Assembly: GCA_049662565.1 (NCBI GenBank) | Contig: JBATBW010000036.1 | Coordinates: 1 to 39,617, forward strand | Length of the DNA stretch: 39,617 bases | Source: JBATBW01 sp049662565 | Lineage (GTDB): Bacteria; Bacillota_I; Bacilli_A; Erysipelotrichales; Erysipelotrichaceae | Direction of reading: 5' to 3' | In this document: positions 1-8,639 of the stretch, in pieces | Layout: each line of letters begins with the position of its first letter | Position numbering within the stretch: position 1 is the stretch's first letter | Made by a program: the position numbers and the translations under genes | The notes under the pieces: generated by a model | The model's input: the letters and a program-made list of their open reading frames with translations, nothing else | What the model was told of the DNA's origin: nothing | Database searches by the model: none

Positions 1-776
1 GGTGGAATGATATTTTTAATTGTTACTTTTTCACCACAAGCTGCGGCTAATATTAAATAACTACCTGCTTCAATGCGATCAGGAATAATTTCATGGAAAC
101 ATCCACCAAGTCTTTCTACACCATCAATAGTAATGACATTCGTACCAACACCGCGAATTTGGGCCCCCATTTTATTTAATAGCGTTGCCACATCAATAAT
201 CTCCGGCTCTTTTGCCGCATTTTCGATAGTCGTACGACCTTTGGCAAAAACCGCGGCCATCATAATATTGATAGTTGCTCCTACGCTTGAAATATCTAAA
301 AATATTTTATCACCTATTAGTTCTTCAGCATGTACATGAAATACACCCTTTTCATAATCCACTTTAGCACCTAAAGCTTCAAAACCTTTAAGATGTAAGT
401 CAATAGGTCGCGGTCCTAAGTCACAACCACCACTCATTCTAATTTTCACATCCCGATATTTCCCAAGTAAAGCACCCATAAAATAATATGAAGCTCTTAG
501 CTTAGTAACATTATCATTTAATAAGGGATTATTAACCATTTTAGTTGAATCAATAATTAAATGTCCATGTTCACTCAATTTGACATCGACATTTAATTCT
601 TGCAACAACTTCGATAAAGAATAAACATCCGATATATCTGGAACACCACAAATTGTAACTGCTCCGCTACTCAAAATAGCCGCCGGTATTAATGCTACCG
701 TAGCGTTTTTTGATCCACTTATTGTTACATCCCCATTAAGAAGATGACCGCCTTCTATTACTAAAACTTCTTCCAT
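1..776 (-). CDS. murA2: UDP-GlcNAc 1-carboxyvinyltransferase (MurA2/MurZ type), 3' end outside window
   Basis: This is the first committed enzyme of peptidoglycan synthesis; it transfers enolpyruvate from PEP to UDP-GlcNAc in the cytoplasm. About 258 N-terminal residues of the usual ~420 lie in the window and the C-terminus runs off the left edge. Visible family marks are the SGSKNA segment near the start (Lys23/Asn24) and the active-site loop GGCDLGPRPIDLHL with the nucleophile Cys at about residue 118. The ATG at 774-776 follows AGAGGTGAT, a good ribosome site. It lies downstream of fba, as Bacillus murAB lies downstream of fbaA, which is why I prefer the second paralogue (MurZ). That paralogue choice is inferred from synteny only. 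Confidence 0.95.
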   Translation of the reverse strand, partial: MEEVLVIEGGHLLNGDVTISGSKNATVALIPAAILSSGAVTICGVPDISDVYSLSKLLQELNVDVKLSEHGHLIIDSTKMVNNPLLNDNVTKLRASYYFMGALLGKYRDVKIRMSGGCDLGPRPIDLHLKGFEALGAKVDYEKGVFHVHAEELIGDKIFLDISSVGATINIMMAAVFAKGRTTIENAAKEPEIIDVATLLNKMGAQIRGVGTNVITIDGVERLGGCFHEIIPDRIEAGSYLILAAACGEKVTIKNIIP

Positions 777-829
777 TTTTATCACCTCTTATATTTTACT
801 AGAATATTACGTTCTATGCAAATTATATT

Positions 830-855
830 AAAAAAGGACGAATATATCGTCCTTT
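830..855 (-). terminator. Rho-independent terminator after fba
   Basis: On the minus strand the 9-bp stem AAAGGACGA/TCGTCCTTT (833-841 with 847-855, loop of 5) is followed by a T run. It sits just after the fba stop and before the murA2 ribosome site, so fba and murA2 are probably only partly co-transcribed. Confidence 0.85.
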
Positions 856-865
856 ATAAACTTAA

Positions 866-1732
866 TTAAGCTTTGTTATTTGAACCAAATAACATGATTT
901 TTTCTTTTACTGTTTCAATGATTGCATCAGCACCTGGTTTTAATAATTTACGAGGGTCAAATCCTTTACCTTCTAAATCTTTACCAGCTTCGATATATTT
1001 TCTTGTGCCTTCCGCAAATGATAATTGACATTCAGTATTTACATTGATCTTTGAAACCCCTAATGAAATAGCTGTTTTAATCATATCGGCAGGAATACCA
1101 GTACCACCATGTAAAACTAATGGACGATCACCGATTTCTTTTTGGATAGCAGCTAAAGCTTCAAAATCTAAACCTTGCCAATTTGCAGGATATTTACCAT
1201 GAATATTACCGATACCAGCAGCTAACATGTCAACACCTAAATCATTAATTAATTTACATTCTTTTGGATCAGCAACTTCACCTTTACCAACAACACCATC
1301 TTCTTCTCCACCAATTGTACCTACTTCACATTCGATAGAAGCACCTTGAGCATGAGCTAAAGCGATTAATTCTTTAGATTTTGCGATATTTTCTTCGATT
1401 GGATAATGAGAACCATCAAACATAATTGAAGAGAAACCAGCAGCTAAACAAGCTTTTGCACCTTCATATGAACCGTGGTCTAAGTGTAAAGCAACAGGAA
1501 CAGTAATATTCAATGCTTCTAACATTGGTTCTACCATACCAACAACAGTTTTGTATCCTGTCATATATTTTCCAGCACCTTCAGAAACCCCTAAAATAAC
1601 TGGAGAATTTAATTCTTGTGCAGCCAATAAAACTGACTTTGTCCATTCTAAATTATTAATATTGAATGCTCCAACAGCATATCCTTCTTTTCTTGCTTTT
1701 ACAAGCATGTCTTTTGCAGAAACTAAACCCAT
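866..1732 (-). CDS. fba: Class II fructose-bisphosphate aldolase
   Basis: This is a zinc-dependent aldolase that cleaves fructose 1,6-bisphosphate to DHAP and glyceraldehyde 3-phosphate in glycolysis. At 288 residues it has the normal length of the short class IIA/B enzymes of Firmicutes. Visible marks are HLDHGS (catalytic Asp85, zinc His86), the zinc histidines in GNIHGKY (His178) and LVLHGGTG (His208), and a phosphate-binding NVNTE near residue 230. The start ATG is preceded by AAGGAGG about 10 bases upstream. A 9-bp inverted repeat lies upstream (1765-1790) and a strong terminator follows, so it looks like a monocistronic, highly expressed gene. It reads in the same direction as the Mur module upstream, with 78 bases between. 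Confidence 0.97.
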   Translation of the reverse strand: MGLVSAKDMLVKARKEGYAVGAFNINNLEWTKSVLLAAQELNSPVILGVSEGAGKYMTGYKTVVGMVEPMLEALNITVPVALHLDHGSYEGAKACLAAGFSSIMFDGSHYPIEENIAKSKELIALAHAQGASIECEVGTIGGEEDGVVGKGEVADPKECKLINDLGVDMLAAGIGNIHGKYPANWQGLDFEALAAIQKEIGDRPLVLHGGTGIPADMIKTAISLGVSKINVNTECQLSFAEGTRKYIEAGKDLEGKGFDPRKLLKPGADAIIETVKEKIMLFGSNNKA

Positions 1733-1764
1733 TTTTGTTTTGTCCTCCTTATTTCTTGCAAACT

Positions 1765-1790
1765 AATTTTATCACAATATCGATAAAATT
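1765..1790. promoter_or_regulatory. Inverted repeat upstream of fba
   Basis: AATTTTATC (1765-1773) and GATAAAATT (1782-1790) form a perfect 9-bp inverted repeat with 8 bases between. On the minus strand one arm contains a TAAAAT that could serve as the fba -10 box. It could be an operator or a short leader hairpin. The arms are AT-rich, so chance cannot be excluded. Confidence 0.4.
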
Positions 1791-1810
1791 ACACTATATT
1801 AACCACTTAA

Positions 1811-2512
1811 TTAGTGGATAATCTTACTACTTGTCAATTTATTATACTCTTTTAAACGATATTCATATGCATAAATCATTTGTTCTTCAAAAGGGATAAC
1901 AATATTACTAGAAATCTTATCAAAAATTTCTCTAGTTAAATAAATATTAGTAGTTAATAATGGACCTAAAAGCGTAGTTGCATAAAGATTATTCTTCTTT
2001 ACCCCTTCTAGTTGTTCATTAAGATTATTACCAAAACCTTTTTCCACTTTCATAAAAGACTCTTCTTTATTATCCAATAACATAAACTGACTCTTAAAAC
2101 CAAGAATATTTAAATCATTATATTTTCCTAAAACCAAACAATTATGACGCTGTTTATAATCTCTGTTAACTACAATATCCAAGATGCCCAAACCTTTAAA
2201 AGTATTCTTTCCATCTATTATTTTTTTCGCAAAAATATTTATCGCATTTCCTGTCAACAAAACAACCTTATTGTTTTTAATTAATTGTTCTAAAGCTTCT
2301 TTAAATGGTTGTAACTTCTGAATAATTAAAGGTTCATAAGCCTCCGATGTTGAAGCCATATACAACATATCAATATCATGATTAACAAAATAAGGAGTAT
2401 CATTGACTTTAGTATAAACAATATTTTGAATTCCAAATGTTTGTTCAATCAACATTATATTCCCATTATCACCATTTAAATTACAAATATCTCGATATAA
2501 TATTTCAATCAT
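1811..2512 (-). CDS. GatD-like class I amidotransferase homologue lacking catalytic Cys and His
   Basis: It is homologous to GatD, the glutaminase subunit of the MurT-GatD lipid II isoglutaminyl synthase. Fold markers are present: an N-terminal YRDICNLNGDNGNI matching the family's YPxLLNxYGDxGN, a GFKSQ where GatD has GFENH, and a KGFGNN segment. The residues that make ammonia are not. The nucleophile elbow, normally ICGG, reads LLTGNA (Thr87 in place of Cys). The LHGP active-site His position reads LLGP (Leu182). The glycine-rich GGGQD oxyanion segment is replaced by ASTSEAYEP. At 233 residues it is near normal length with an open frame, so it is not a decaying pseudogene. Its ATG overlaps the stop of the upstream Mur ligase by one base (TAATG), which implies translational coupling and a complex. 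I infer a structural or substrate-binding role rather than glutamine hydrolysis. Confidence 0.8.
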   Translation of the reverse strand: MIEILYRDICNLNGDNGNIMLIEQTFGIQNIVYTKVNDTPYFVNHDIDMLYMASTSEAYEPLIIQKLQPFKEALEQLIKNNKVVLLTGNAINIFAKKIIDGKNTFKGLGILDIVVNRDYKQRHNCLVLGKYNDLNILGFKSQFMLLDNKEESFMKVEKGFGNNLNEQLEGVKKNNLYATTLLGPLLTTNIYLTREIFDKISSNIVIPFEEQMIYAYEYRLKEYNKLTSSKIIH

Positions 2513-4872
2513 TATTTATCACCATACTTTTCAACAATACTTTTTTCAATATCTAAAACAAAGAAACGAGCAACAATATCATATAATAAATACAATTTAT
2601 CAATGCCATCCATATTAATGATATTGACAACATCCTCTTGCTTTTCAATCATCACAATCTTATTACTATCAACTCCAGCCATCAATAAACGAACCTGCAT
2701 ATCATAACAACGCGGACCCGCAAGGATAATATTTCTAATATCATCCTTATTAAATAACTCAAAATCTGTATCATACAACCAAGCAACTATTTCTGTACTA
2801 TCAATATGAATCTTAATATCATCTAACATTAAGATTACATCTTTAGAACCCTTCTCACTTGTTACATATCTAATTACCGAAGAAACAGCCACTGGATTTT
2901 GTCCCTTAGCTAAAATACATACCAATTCCTTATCTCCGACATTATAATGTCTTTCACGCGAATTGATTATCTTAATGGTACCTAACGCCTTTTTTACTAA
3001 ACCTAAATCTTCACCAACTTCATTAAACAAACTAATCGCTGCCAATTCATTATATATATTAAAGATACTACTAGAAACAATCGGATACACTTCTCCATTA
3101 ACCACAATATTGTCTTCATTAATATCTTTTAACAAATACTTTGGATCTTGCGACTTAAAATCACAATTAGGGCAATACAGCTTACCTAAATGATTATAGC
3201 GATTATACTCATACTCAAGTTGACTTTGACAATTCGGACAAATAGTAATATCGCGCACGATATTAATACACTCTTTTGTATCACTAGACAATTTATCAAT
3301 CGCAAAGAAAGTCGTGTTCTCATTTTTTAATTGGCTACTAATTATATCATCAGCATTCAAAATAAGCTTAGTCTTTTTAGGTATAGCGGTTTTTAACACA
3401 TCGAAAATATAATCAATATTTGCATTACGAATAATTGAATCTCTAAATAAATTAGTAATAATTAAATAATCTGGGGTTAAATACTCATACACTTCTTTAC
3501 TTGTTAATTCATCAACTTCAATTACCGCATAATCAATACTACACTTATTAAACAAACTAGTAGCTTTCGCAAAACACTGAATAATACCCGACTTATAATT
3601 ATAGCCATCATTATTAACTACTGTCTTATTACACTTTTTAATCGTATCCTCAAGCATTCCACACAATGTTGTTTTGCCATTAGTACCAGTAACACAAATA
3701 ACCGTTTTAGGTTTATCTAGCATACTCAAAAATTGCGGACAAATAGTAATAATTATTTTCGTAAAACGAGCATAACTATTATTATCCTTAATAATCTTTT
3801 GACCAAACAAAAATATTTTATAAATAAACAAAGCTAAACCAAAAGCTAATTTATTGCCTTTTTTTTTACCTAGAATCACTTCATCAAATAACCCACGGAC
3901 ATCTTGGTGATCAATATCAAAATAATAACGCGATTGAAATAACTCATAACATGGAATATGATTACCCTCAATTAACACTGGCCCATTAGGTGTAATTGCC
4001 ACATCCCAGCCAATATAGCCAACTTGAGGCACTACTTTACTAGCCTTCTTACATAGCTCAATAGCTTCATAATAATAAGGAATAGTAAAACCTTCAAACT
4101 TCGTATTAGTATTTGGATGATTAATAAACAATTCACCTTCAATATTCAGTGCCGGTTTATCAATTTTTCCATATTGATTTAAAATGCTAAAGATACCACC
4201 ATTATGAAAATTATCCACAATATTATTACCGGTACCAATTCTTACACTCCTAAATAATACCGTCGTATGATCATTGATATTAGCTGTAACAATCCTTAAA
4301 GTATTAATTGAATAAGGTGAAAGTTGACTCATAACAGGATGTTGTTTTAAACACTCTTCAACCAACAATTGACCTTTATTAATGCAACTATTATACAATT
4401 CTTGAATATTAGTGTTTTCATCAACAACTACTTTTTCCACATCTTTGCCACAATCTAAATCAACCGGCTTTAATATTAAAATAGGGTTGTCCTTCACAAA
4501 TTGAACAAACTCTTCATAACTAGCTTTTTTCAAATCAAGAAAATTACGGCCAATAAACTCTCTAAATGTTTCATTAAAAACAATCTTATCATCAATTAAA
4601 TAGCCATAATTAGGATCATTAACTTTACGAATATAAGAATGATTAATCCCAATCGTAATAAAACACTTACGATCCTTCCGGCTCAAAGTCTCAAAACCAT
4701 AATGATAGTAATCCATAATCCCAGCGGAATAAGCTAAAGAACAATAAATCATATCAATCGCAACTATAAAAGAATTTTTGCCACTTCTATCGTGAATTTC
4801 CTTAATTAACTTTCTAAATTTAGTCGTATTTAACTTAAATAGTTTACGAAACAAAAATTTTAATTTTCCCAT
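2512..4872 (-). CDS. ATP-grasp domain fused to MurT-like Mur ligase
   Basis: This is a 786-residue two-enzyme fusion. Residues about 30-335 resemble the sugar-transfer-associated ATP-grasp family: a DDK segment near 94, ILKPVDLDCGKD near 133-144, VEE near 171 and the metal-binding end GWDVAITP...LIEGNH (Asp290, Glu302, Asn304). Residues about 385-786 are MurT-like: P-loop VTGTNGKTT (394-402), VIEVDE (450-455), NLFRD (464-468), LNADD, a four-cysteine zinc ribbon (Cys545/548/567/570), IYNELAA, and a C-terminal WLYDTDFE resembling the MurT segment that completes the GatD active site. Canonical MurT is about 440 residues and has no ATP-grasp. The partner downstream lacks its glutaminase residues, so the ligase may use an amine other than ammonia. 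A consensus promoter lies directly upstream. The domain calls are firm; the substrate is not known. Confidence 0.85.
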   Translation of the reverse strand: MGKLKFLFRKLFKLNTTKFRKLIKEIHDRSGKNSFIVAIDMIYCSLAYSAGIMDYYHYGFETLSRKDRKCFITIGINHSYIRKVNDPNYGYLIDDKIVFNETFREFIGRNFLDLKKASYEEFVQFVKDNPILILKPVDLDCGKDVEKVVVDENTNIQELYNSCINKGQLLVEECLKQHPVMSQLSPYSINTLRIVTANINDHTTVLFRSVRIGTGNNIVDNFHNGGIFSILNQYGKIDKPALNIEGELFINHPNTNTKFEGFTIPYYYEAIELCKKASKVVPQVGYIGWDVAITPNGPVLIEGNHIPCYELFQSRYYFDIDHQDVRGLFDEVILGKKKGNKLAFGLALFIYKIFLFGQKIIKDNNSYARFTKIIITICPQFLSMLDKPKTVICVTGTNGKTTLCGMLEDTIKKCNKTVVNNDGYNYKSGIIQCFAKATSLFNKCSIDYAVIEVDELTSKEVYEYLTPDYLIITNLFRDSIIRNANIDYIFDVLKTAIPKKTKLILNADDIISSQLKNENTTFFAIDKLSSDTKECINIVRDITICPNCQSQLEYEYNRYNHLGKLYCPNCDFKSQDPKYLLKDINEDNIVVNGEVYPIVSSSIFNIYNELAAISLFNEVGEDLGLVKKALGTIKIINSRERHYNVGDKELVCILAKGQNPVAVSSVIRYVTSEKGSKDVILMLDDIKIHIDSTEIVAWLYDTDFELFNKDDIRNIILAGPRCYDMQVRLLMAGVDSNKIVMIEKQEDVVNIINMDGIDKLYLLYDIVARFFVLDIEKSIVEKYGDK

Positions 4873-4887
4873 TTTATCACCTTTTTC

Positions 4888-4916
4888 ATTATAATGACCT
4901 CAAAAATCAAAGTCAA
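4888..4916 (-). promoter_or_regulatory. Promoter of the Mur ligase module
   Basis: TTGACT (4911-4916) and TATAAT (4888-4893) on the minus strand are separated by 17 bases. The predicted start of transcription falls only about 10 bases before the ATG at 4872, so the leader would be very short and would retain only part of the AAAGGTG ribosome site. Confidence 0.7.
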
Positions 4917-4970
4917 TTCCACATCAAAATATAAAAATATCTACTTCCGTATATATTATACATCAAGATA

Positions 4971-5010
4971 AAACAAAAACCTACTAAGCAAACCCTATTT
5001 ACTTAGTAGG
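4971..5010 (-). terminator. Rho-independent terminator after flippase gene
   Basis: On the minus strand, CCTACTAAG/CTTAGTAGG form a perfect 9-bp stem (4980-4988 with 5002-5010, 13-base loop), followed by TTTTTGTTT. It ends the five-gene operon and isolates the Mur module. Confidence 0.85.
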
Positions 5011-5022
5011 TAAACTAACTTT

Positions 5023-6648
5023 TTATTTTTTAAAACGCTCTTTAACCATTTTTATAATTGCAGGGAACTTCGGAATAATACCGAAATAAGCGGCAACAAT
5101 ATAATAAACAACACCACCAACAATACCATAAACACCACATACTACAATACTCATAAATCGATTTGTAACGTCTAATGGAACCACAATACTCAATCCCAAT
5201 AAAGCAACAACCATTACTCCACAAGAAATCAGCGTCTTTACCAATATCCGGTTAGTTTTATGATAATTAAAGCCATATTTTTTCTTTAATGCCACCAATA
5301 AAAATACAATCGTGATAACTTGCGAAATCAAACTCGCAATTGTTGTCCCATAATATGGAGCAACACCAATATAACTTAAGAAATACATCATTGGAACATT
5401 TAAAGCTAATTTAATAATTACCCCTAAAGACAAAGTCGTAATCGTTAAACGAGTATTATTCATAATTTGAGCAATTTCAATCAACACCGATTGAAATGAC
5501 AAGGTTAAAGACAAATACACATATAACCCTAAAATATTAACCCCAATTGCATTAAATCCATAAAAAGCATTCCAAACCGGATAAGCAAGAAACGATAAAC
5601 CAATAGTCATCGGCACAATCAGAACAATTAAAAACTGCATAATCATATTTGTTTTACGATTAACTTCTTGATAATCCTTTTTCACGAAACTAGGCATTAT
5701 ATTAGGAACTAGACTAGCAGTAATACCGATACTAACCGAAGTTACAATCATAATAATCTTTGAAGCCCATGTCGAAATAATACCCATAACATTCTCAGCA
5801 TCAAAAACACTAAACCCTAAATCCGTCAAAGTTGTGACAATACTTAAAACATCAATTGTTGAATATGCCGAACGAATTAAATCAATTAATACAAAAGGTA
5901 AAGCATATATCACAATTTTCTTAAACAACAACTTAGAGTTAAACTTCTTCTCACTTTCGGTAATAACCGCATCAACATGAAATTGATGGCGATTAGCCTT
6001 AATCCTTCGATCAACATAAAAGTAGGAAATTAGAGCACCAAAAGTTGCACCCAATACCGCAATTGTAACCGCCGTAGTTAAACTTAGATGCAAAACTTTA
6101 TACGCGACAAAACTACCAATTACAACTACCGCTACTCTAACTACTTGTTCTATAACATTTGAAAATTGTGGGACACTAATGAAATTATGACCATATAAAT
6201 ATCCCCGACGAACACTAGATATAGGTACAATTAATAAAGCTGTCGAAACTGCCCTAATGACGATTGTCACATCTTTTAGACTATTCCCACCAATAGCATC
6301 ACCTTTGATCAAATGAGCTATTTGGGGAGCAAAGATAAATAATACCAAAAAGACAACCAATCCTAAAGCAACCATTATTTTAGAACCTATTTTATAGGCC
6401 TTGTTTTTTACATACTGTAAATCTAATGCATTATATTCACTAACAATTTTAGATATTGCTGTAGGTATACCCACGGTCGCAAGCGACAAAAAGATGGCGT
6501 ATATCGAATAAGCATAACTATATAAAGCACCACCTAATTCACCTACAATACCATAAAAAGGAATAACATAGATTAAACCTAGCACTTTACATAAAACAAC
6601 GCTAGCTGTCGCGATAAAAGCACCTTCTAAAAATGAATTTTTCTTCAT
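5023..6648 (-). CDS. MurJ-like polysaccharide/lipid flippase (YtgP/SpoVB family)
   Basis: This is an integral membrane protein of 541 residues with about 14 hydrophobic segments. It belongs to the MOP exporter superfamily whose Bacillus members YtgP/MurJ flip lipid II. The N-terminus reads FLEGAFIATASVVLCKVLGL followed by an FYGIVGELGGALYSYAYSIY-type segment, typical of the YtgP/SpoVB group. A later WASKIIMIVTSVSIGITASL segment corresponds to the second half-repeat. The ATG at 6646-6648 follows GGAGAG. It is the last gene of the argS-rpoE-nptA operon, and the lipid II-modifying Mur module lies immediately beyond its terminator, which fits a role in wall precursor export. A flippase for another undecaprenyl-linked glycan is the alternative. 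Confidence 0.85.
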   Translation of the reverse strand: MKKNSFLEGAFIATASVVLCKVLGLIYVIPFYGIVGELGGALYSYAYSIYAIFLSLATVGIPTAISKIVSEYNALDLQYVKNKAYKIGSKIMVALGLVVFLVLFIFAPQIAHLIKGDAIGGNSLKDVTIVIRAVSTALLIVPISSVRRGYLYGHNFISVPQFSNVIEQVVRVAVVVIGSFVAYKVLHLSLTTAVTIAVLGATFGALISYFYVDRRIKANRHQFHVDAVITESEKKFNSKLLFKKIVIYALPFVLIDLIRSAYSTIDVLSIVTTLTDLGFSVFDAENVMGIISTWASKIIMIVTSVSIGITASLVPNIMPSFVKKDYQEVNRKTNMIMQFLIVLIVPMTIGLSFLAYPVWNAFYGFNAIGVNILGLYVYLSLTLSFQSVLIEIAQIMNNTRLTITTLSLGVIIKLALNVPMMYFLSYIGVAPYYGTTIASLISQVITIVFLLVALKKKYGFNYHKTNRILVKTLISCGVMVVALLGLSIVVPLDVTNRFMSIVVCGVYGIVGGVVYYIVAAYFGIIPKFPAIIKMVKERFKK

Positions 6649-6697
6649 GCGTTACTCTCCTTGTAAAGTCATCAAATCTGCTATCCCTAATAAAAAT

Positions 6698-8302
6698 TTA
6701 TTTATTGGCCAATTCTTGACCGATATTTATAATATGGTCACCCATTCTTTCAAAATCAATCAACAAACCAAAATAAGACATTGAAAACTCATCATTCTTA
6801 TCCAATTCTTGAATTCTCTTTAATTGATTATTACGATAATTAATCGTAATATCATCAATATTATTTTCTTTATCTTCTAATAATTGATACTTATCACTGT
6901 TGATTTGATCCAAATTCTCAATATCAATATAGAAATCCATAATCGTATTTTTCATAACCATTATTTCTTCCTCTATTATTGTATCACTATTTGCCGGTTT
7001 TATTTGCGACAAATTGACACAATGATCCCCTATTCTTTCTAAATCTATGACAATTTTTAAATAACTACTCAAAGTTTTACCATCTTTTGCACTAACTACC
7101 CGGTTGATTTTGTCGGAAATATATTTCCCAATCTCAATATTTAAATAGTTAATATATTCTTCATTATCATTTATTTTCTTTAATCTATCACGATCATGTT
7201 TGATTACAAGATCATAACTCAAACTAATATTATCTTTAATTAATTCCATCATTCGTAACATTTCTTTTTTGATGTTCGATAAAATAATACTTTCATGACC
7301 CAATTGATAACTATTTACTTCATTATTGATATATTCTAAATGTAATTGTTCATTATTTTCGTGTGCCTTCTTCGGTAAAATAATATAAGCTAAATTAACT
7401 AACTTATCACCAATTGGCAACAATAACAATGTAGTTACAACATTAAACACTGTATGCGTATTGGCAATCTGCGATGCTACATTAGTTGGTGTAAAGCTAA
7501 TCATCCAGTCAACAAACGGTGTCCATAAAGCAATAAAGAAGAACACAATCGTACCAATAATATTAAACAAAAAGTGAATAATAACACTACGCTTCGCATT
7601 ATTACTAGAACCAATAGATGACAATAAAGCCGTAACACATGTCCCTATATTTTGTCCAAATAAAATAAATACTGCTGTATGCAAATCCACTAAACCGCTA
7701 AGAGCTAAAGCTTGTAAGATACCGACCGAAGCCGAAGACGACTGAATAATTGCCGTAAATACCAAACCAAGTAAAACCCCTAACAACGGATTTCTCACTG
7801 TTGTCATTAAATTAATAAAAGTTGCGGAATCTCTTAAAGGGACCATTGAAGCACTCATAATTTCCATCCCTATAAATAAGAACCCTAACCCAGCTATAAT
7901 TTGACCATAATTATGAATCTGTTCTTTCTTTAAGAAAACAACACAAGCAACCCCAATGAATGCAAACAATGGAGCAATAGCCCCAACATCCAAAGCAATT
8001 AATTGCCCAGTAATTGTGGTACCAATATTAGCTCCCATAATAATCCAAACTGCTTGTTTTAATGTCATTAATTTTGCATTAACAAATCCTACAACCATTA
8101 CTGTAGTCGCACTAGACGACTGAATGATGGCAGTAATTAAAGCTCCTACTCCTACTCCTAAGAAACGATTTGCGGTCAACTTATTTAAAATATCTTTAAT
8201 TTTATCCCCTGCCGCCGCTTCTAAATAATAACTCATCATGTGCATTCCATATAGAAATAATGACAACCCACTTAGTAAACTTAAAAAATCTGTTATTTGC
8301 AT
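6698..8302 (-). CDS. nptA: Na+/phosphate cotransporter family protein with C-terminal PhoU-like domain
   Basis: This predicted sodium-coupled phosphate transporter has two inverted membrane repeats, each marked by a QSSSA motif (IIQSSSATTVM near residue 60 and IIQSSSASVGI near residue 185), with GANIGTT and GQNIGTC following them. The last ~200 residues form a soluble helical domain with two PhoU-like repeats (LERIGDH and FERMGDH). I place the start at the ATG at 8300-8302, preceded by GGGGAAAA. A TTG four codons earlier abuts the rpoE stop and has no ribosome site of its own. The protein is about 534 residues, normal for the family. It follows rpoE by 12 bases and is in the same operon. Confidence 0.92.
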   Translation of the reverse strand: MQITDFLSLLSGLSLFLYGMHMMSYYLEAAAGDKIKDILNKLTANRFLGVGVGALITAIIQSSSATTVMVVGFVNAKLMTLKQAVWIIMGANIGTTITGQLIALDVGAIAPLFAFIGVACVVFLKKEQIHNYGQIIAGLGFLFIGMEIMSASMVPLRDSATFINLMTTVRNPLLGVLLGLVFTAIIQSSSASVGILQALALSGLVDLHTAVFILFGQNIGTCVTALLSSIGSSNNAKRSVIIHFLFNIIGTIVFFFIALWTPFVDWMISFTPTNVASQIANTHTVFNVVTTLLLLPIGDKLVNLAYIILPKKAHENNEQLHLEYINNEVNSYQLGHESIILSNIKKEMLRMMELIKDNISLSYDLVIKHDRDRLKKINDNEEYINYLNIEIGKYISDKINRVVSAKDGKTLSSYLKIVIDLERIGDHCVNLSQIKPANSDTIIEEEIMVMKNTIMDFYIDIENLDQINSDKYQLLEDKENNIDDITINYRNNQLKRIQELDKNDEFSMSYFGLLIDFERMGDHIINIGQELANK

Positions 8303-8314
8303 ATTTTTCCCCAA

Positions 8315-8626
8315 TTAGTCTTCGCTAATTACTTCTTCATCATCTTCAAATTCATCATCGCTAGAATCTTCTAATTCATACTCACTTGGATCTACATAAG
8401 TTTCCGAAAAAGTATGACGATCACGTACGTCCCAAGAATTGTCTTTTAGTAAAACAAAACGTTTATCTAACGATAATGAAGTATAAAATTGCGATATTTT
8501 ACTCTTCATTTTTTCACTATCATATCCAGCTTGATCACATGTTGCTTGCCAAAGATTTGGGAAAGTCATAGCTTCGCCATTATCTTTAAGCACATTAAAT
8601 GCTAGATCTATCATTGGTAAACTCAT
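8315..8626 (-). CDS. rpoE: DNA-directed RNA polymerase delta subunit
   Basis: This is the Firmicutes-specific RNA polymerase delta subunit, which speeds recycling of the enzyme and lowers non-specific binding. It has an N-terminal HARE-HTH winged-helix-type domain (residues 1 to ~75, with PMIDLAFNVL, FPNLWQ and a WDVRDRH ending) and then a disordered acidic tail rich in Asp/Glu (EDSSDDEFEDDEEV). I choose the ATG at 8624-8626, which has AAAAGGAG upstream. A longer reading frame upstream overlaps argS and lacks a ribosome site. The length of 103 residues is short but within range for low-GC relatives with short tails. Confidence 0.92.
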   Translation of the reverse strand: MSLPMIDLAFNVLKDNGEAMTFPNLWQATCDQAGYDSEKMKSKISQFYTSLSLDKRFVLLKDNSWDVRDRHTFSETYVDPSEYELEDSSDDEFEDDEEVISED

Positions 8627-8639
8627 AATTATTCTCCTT

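Noticed and set aside
1803..1817. CCACT/AGTGG hairpin after the GatD-like gene as terminator
   Set aside because: The stem is only 5 bp and no T run follows on the minus strand.
8303..8314. TTG start for nptA four codons upstream
   Set aside because: It abuts the rpoE stop and has no ribosome site; the ATG at 8300-8302 has GGGG at the right distance.
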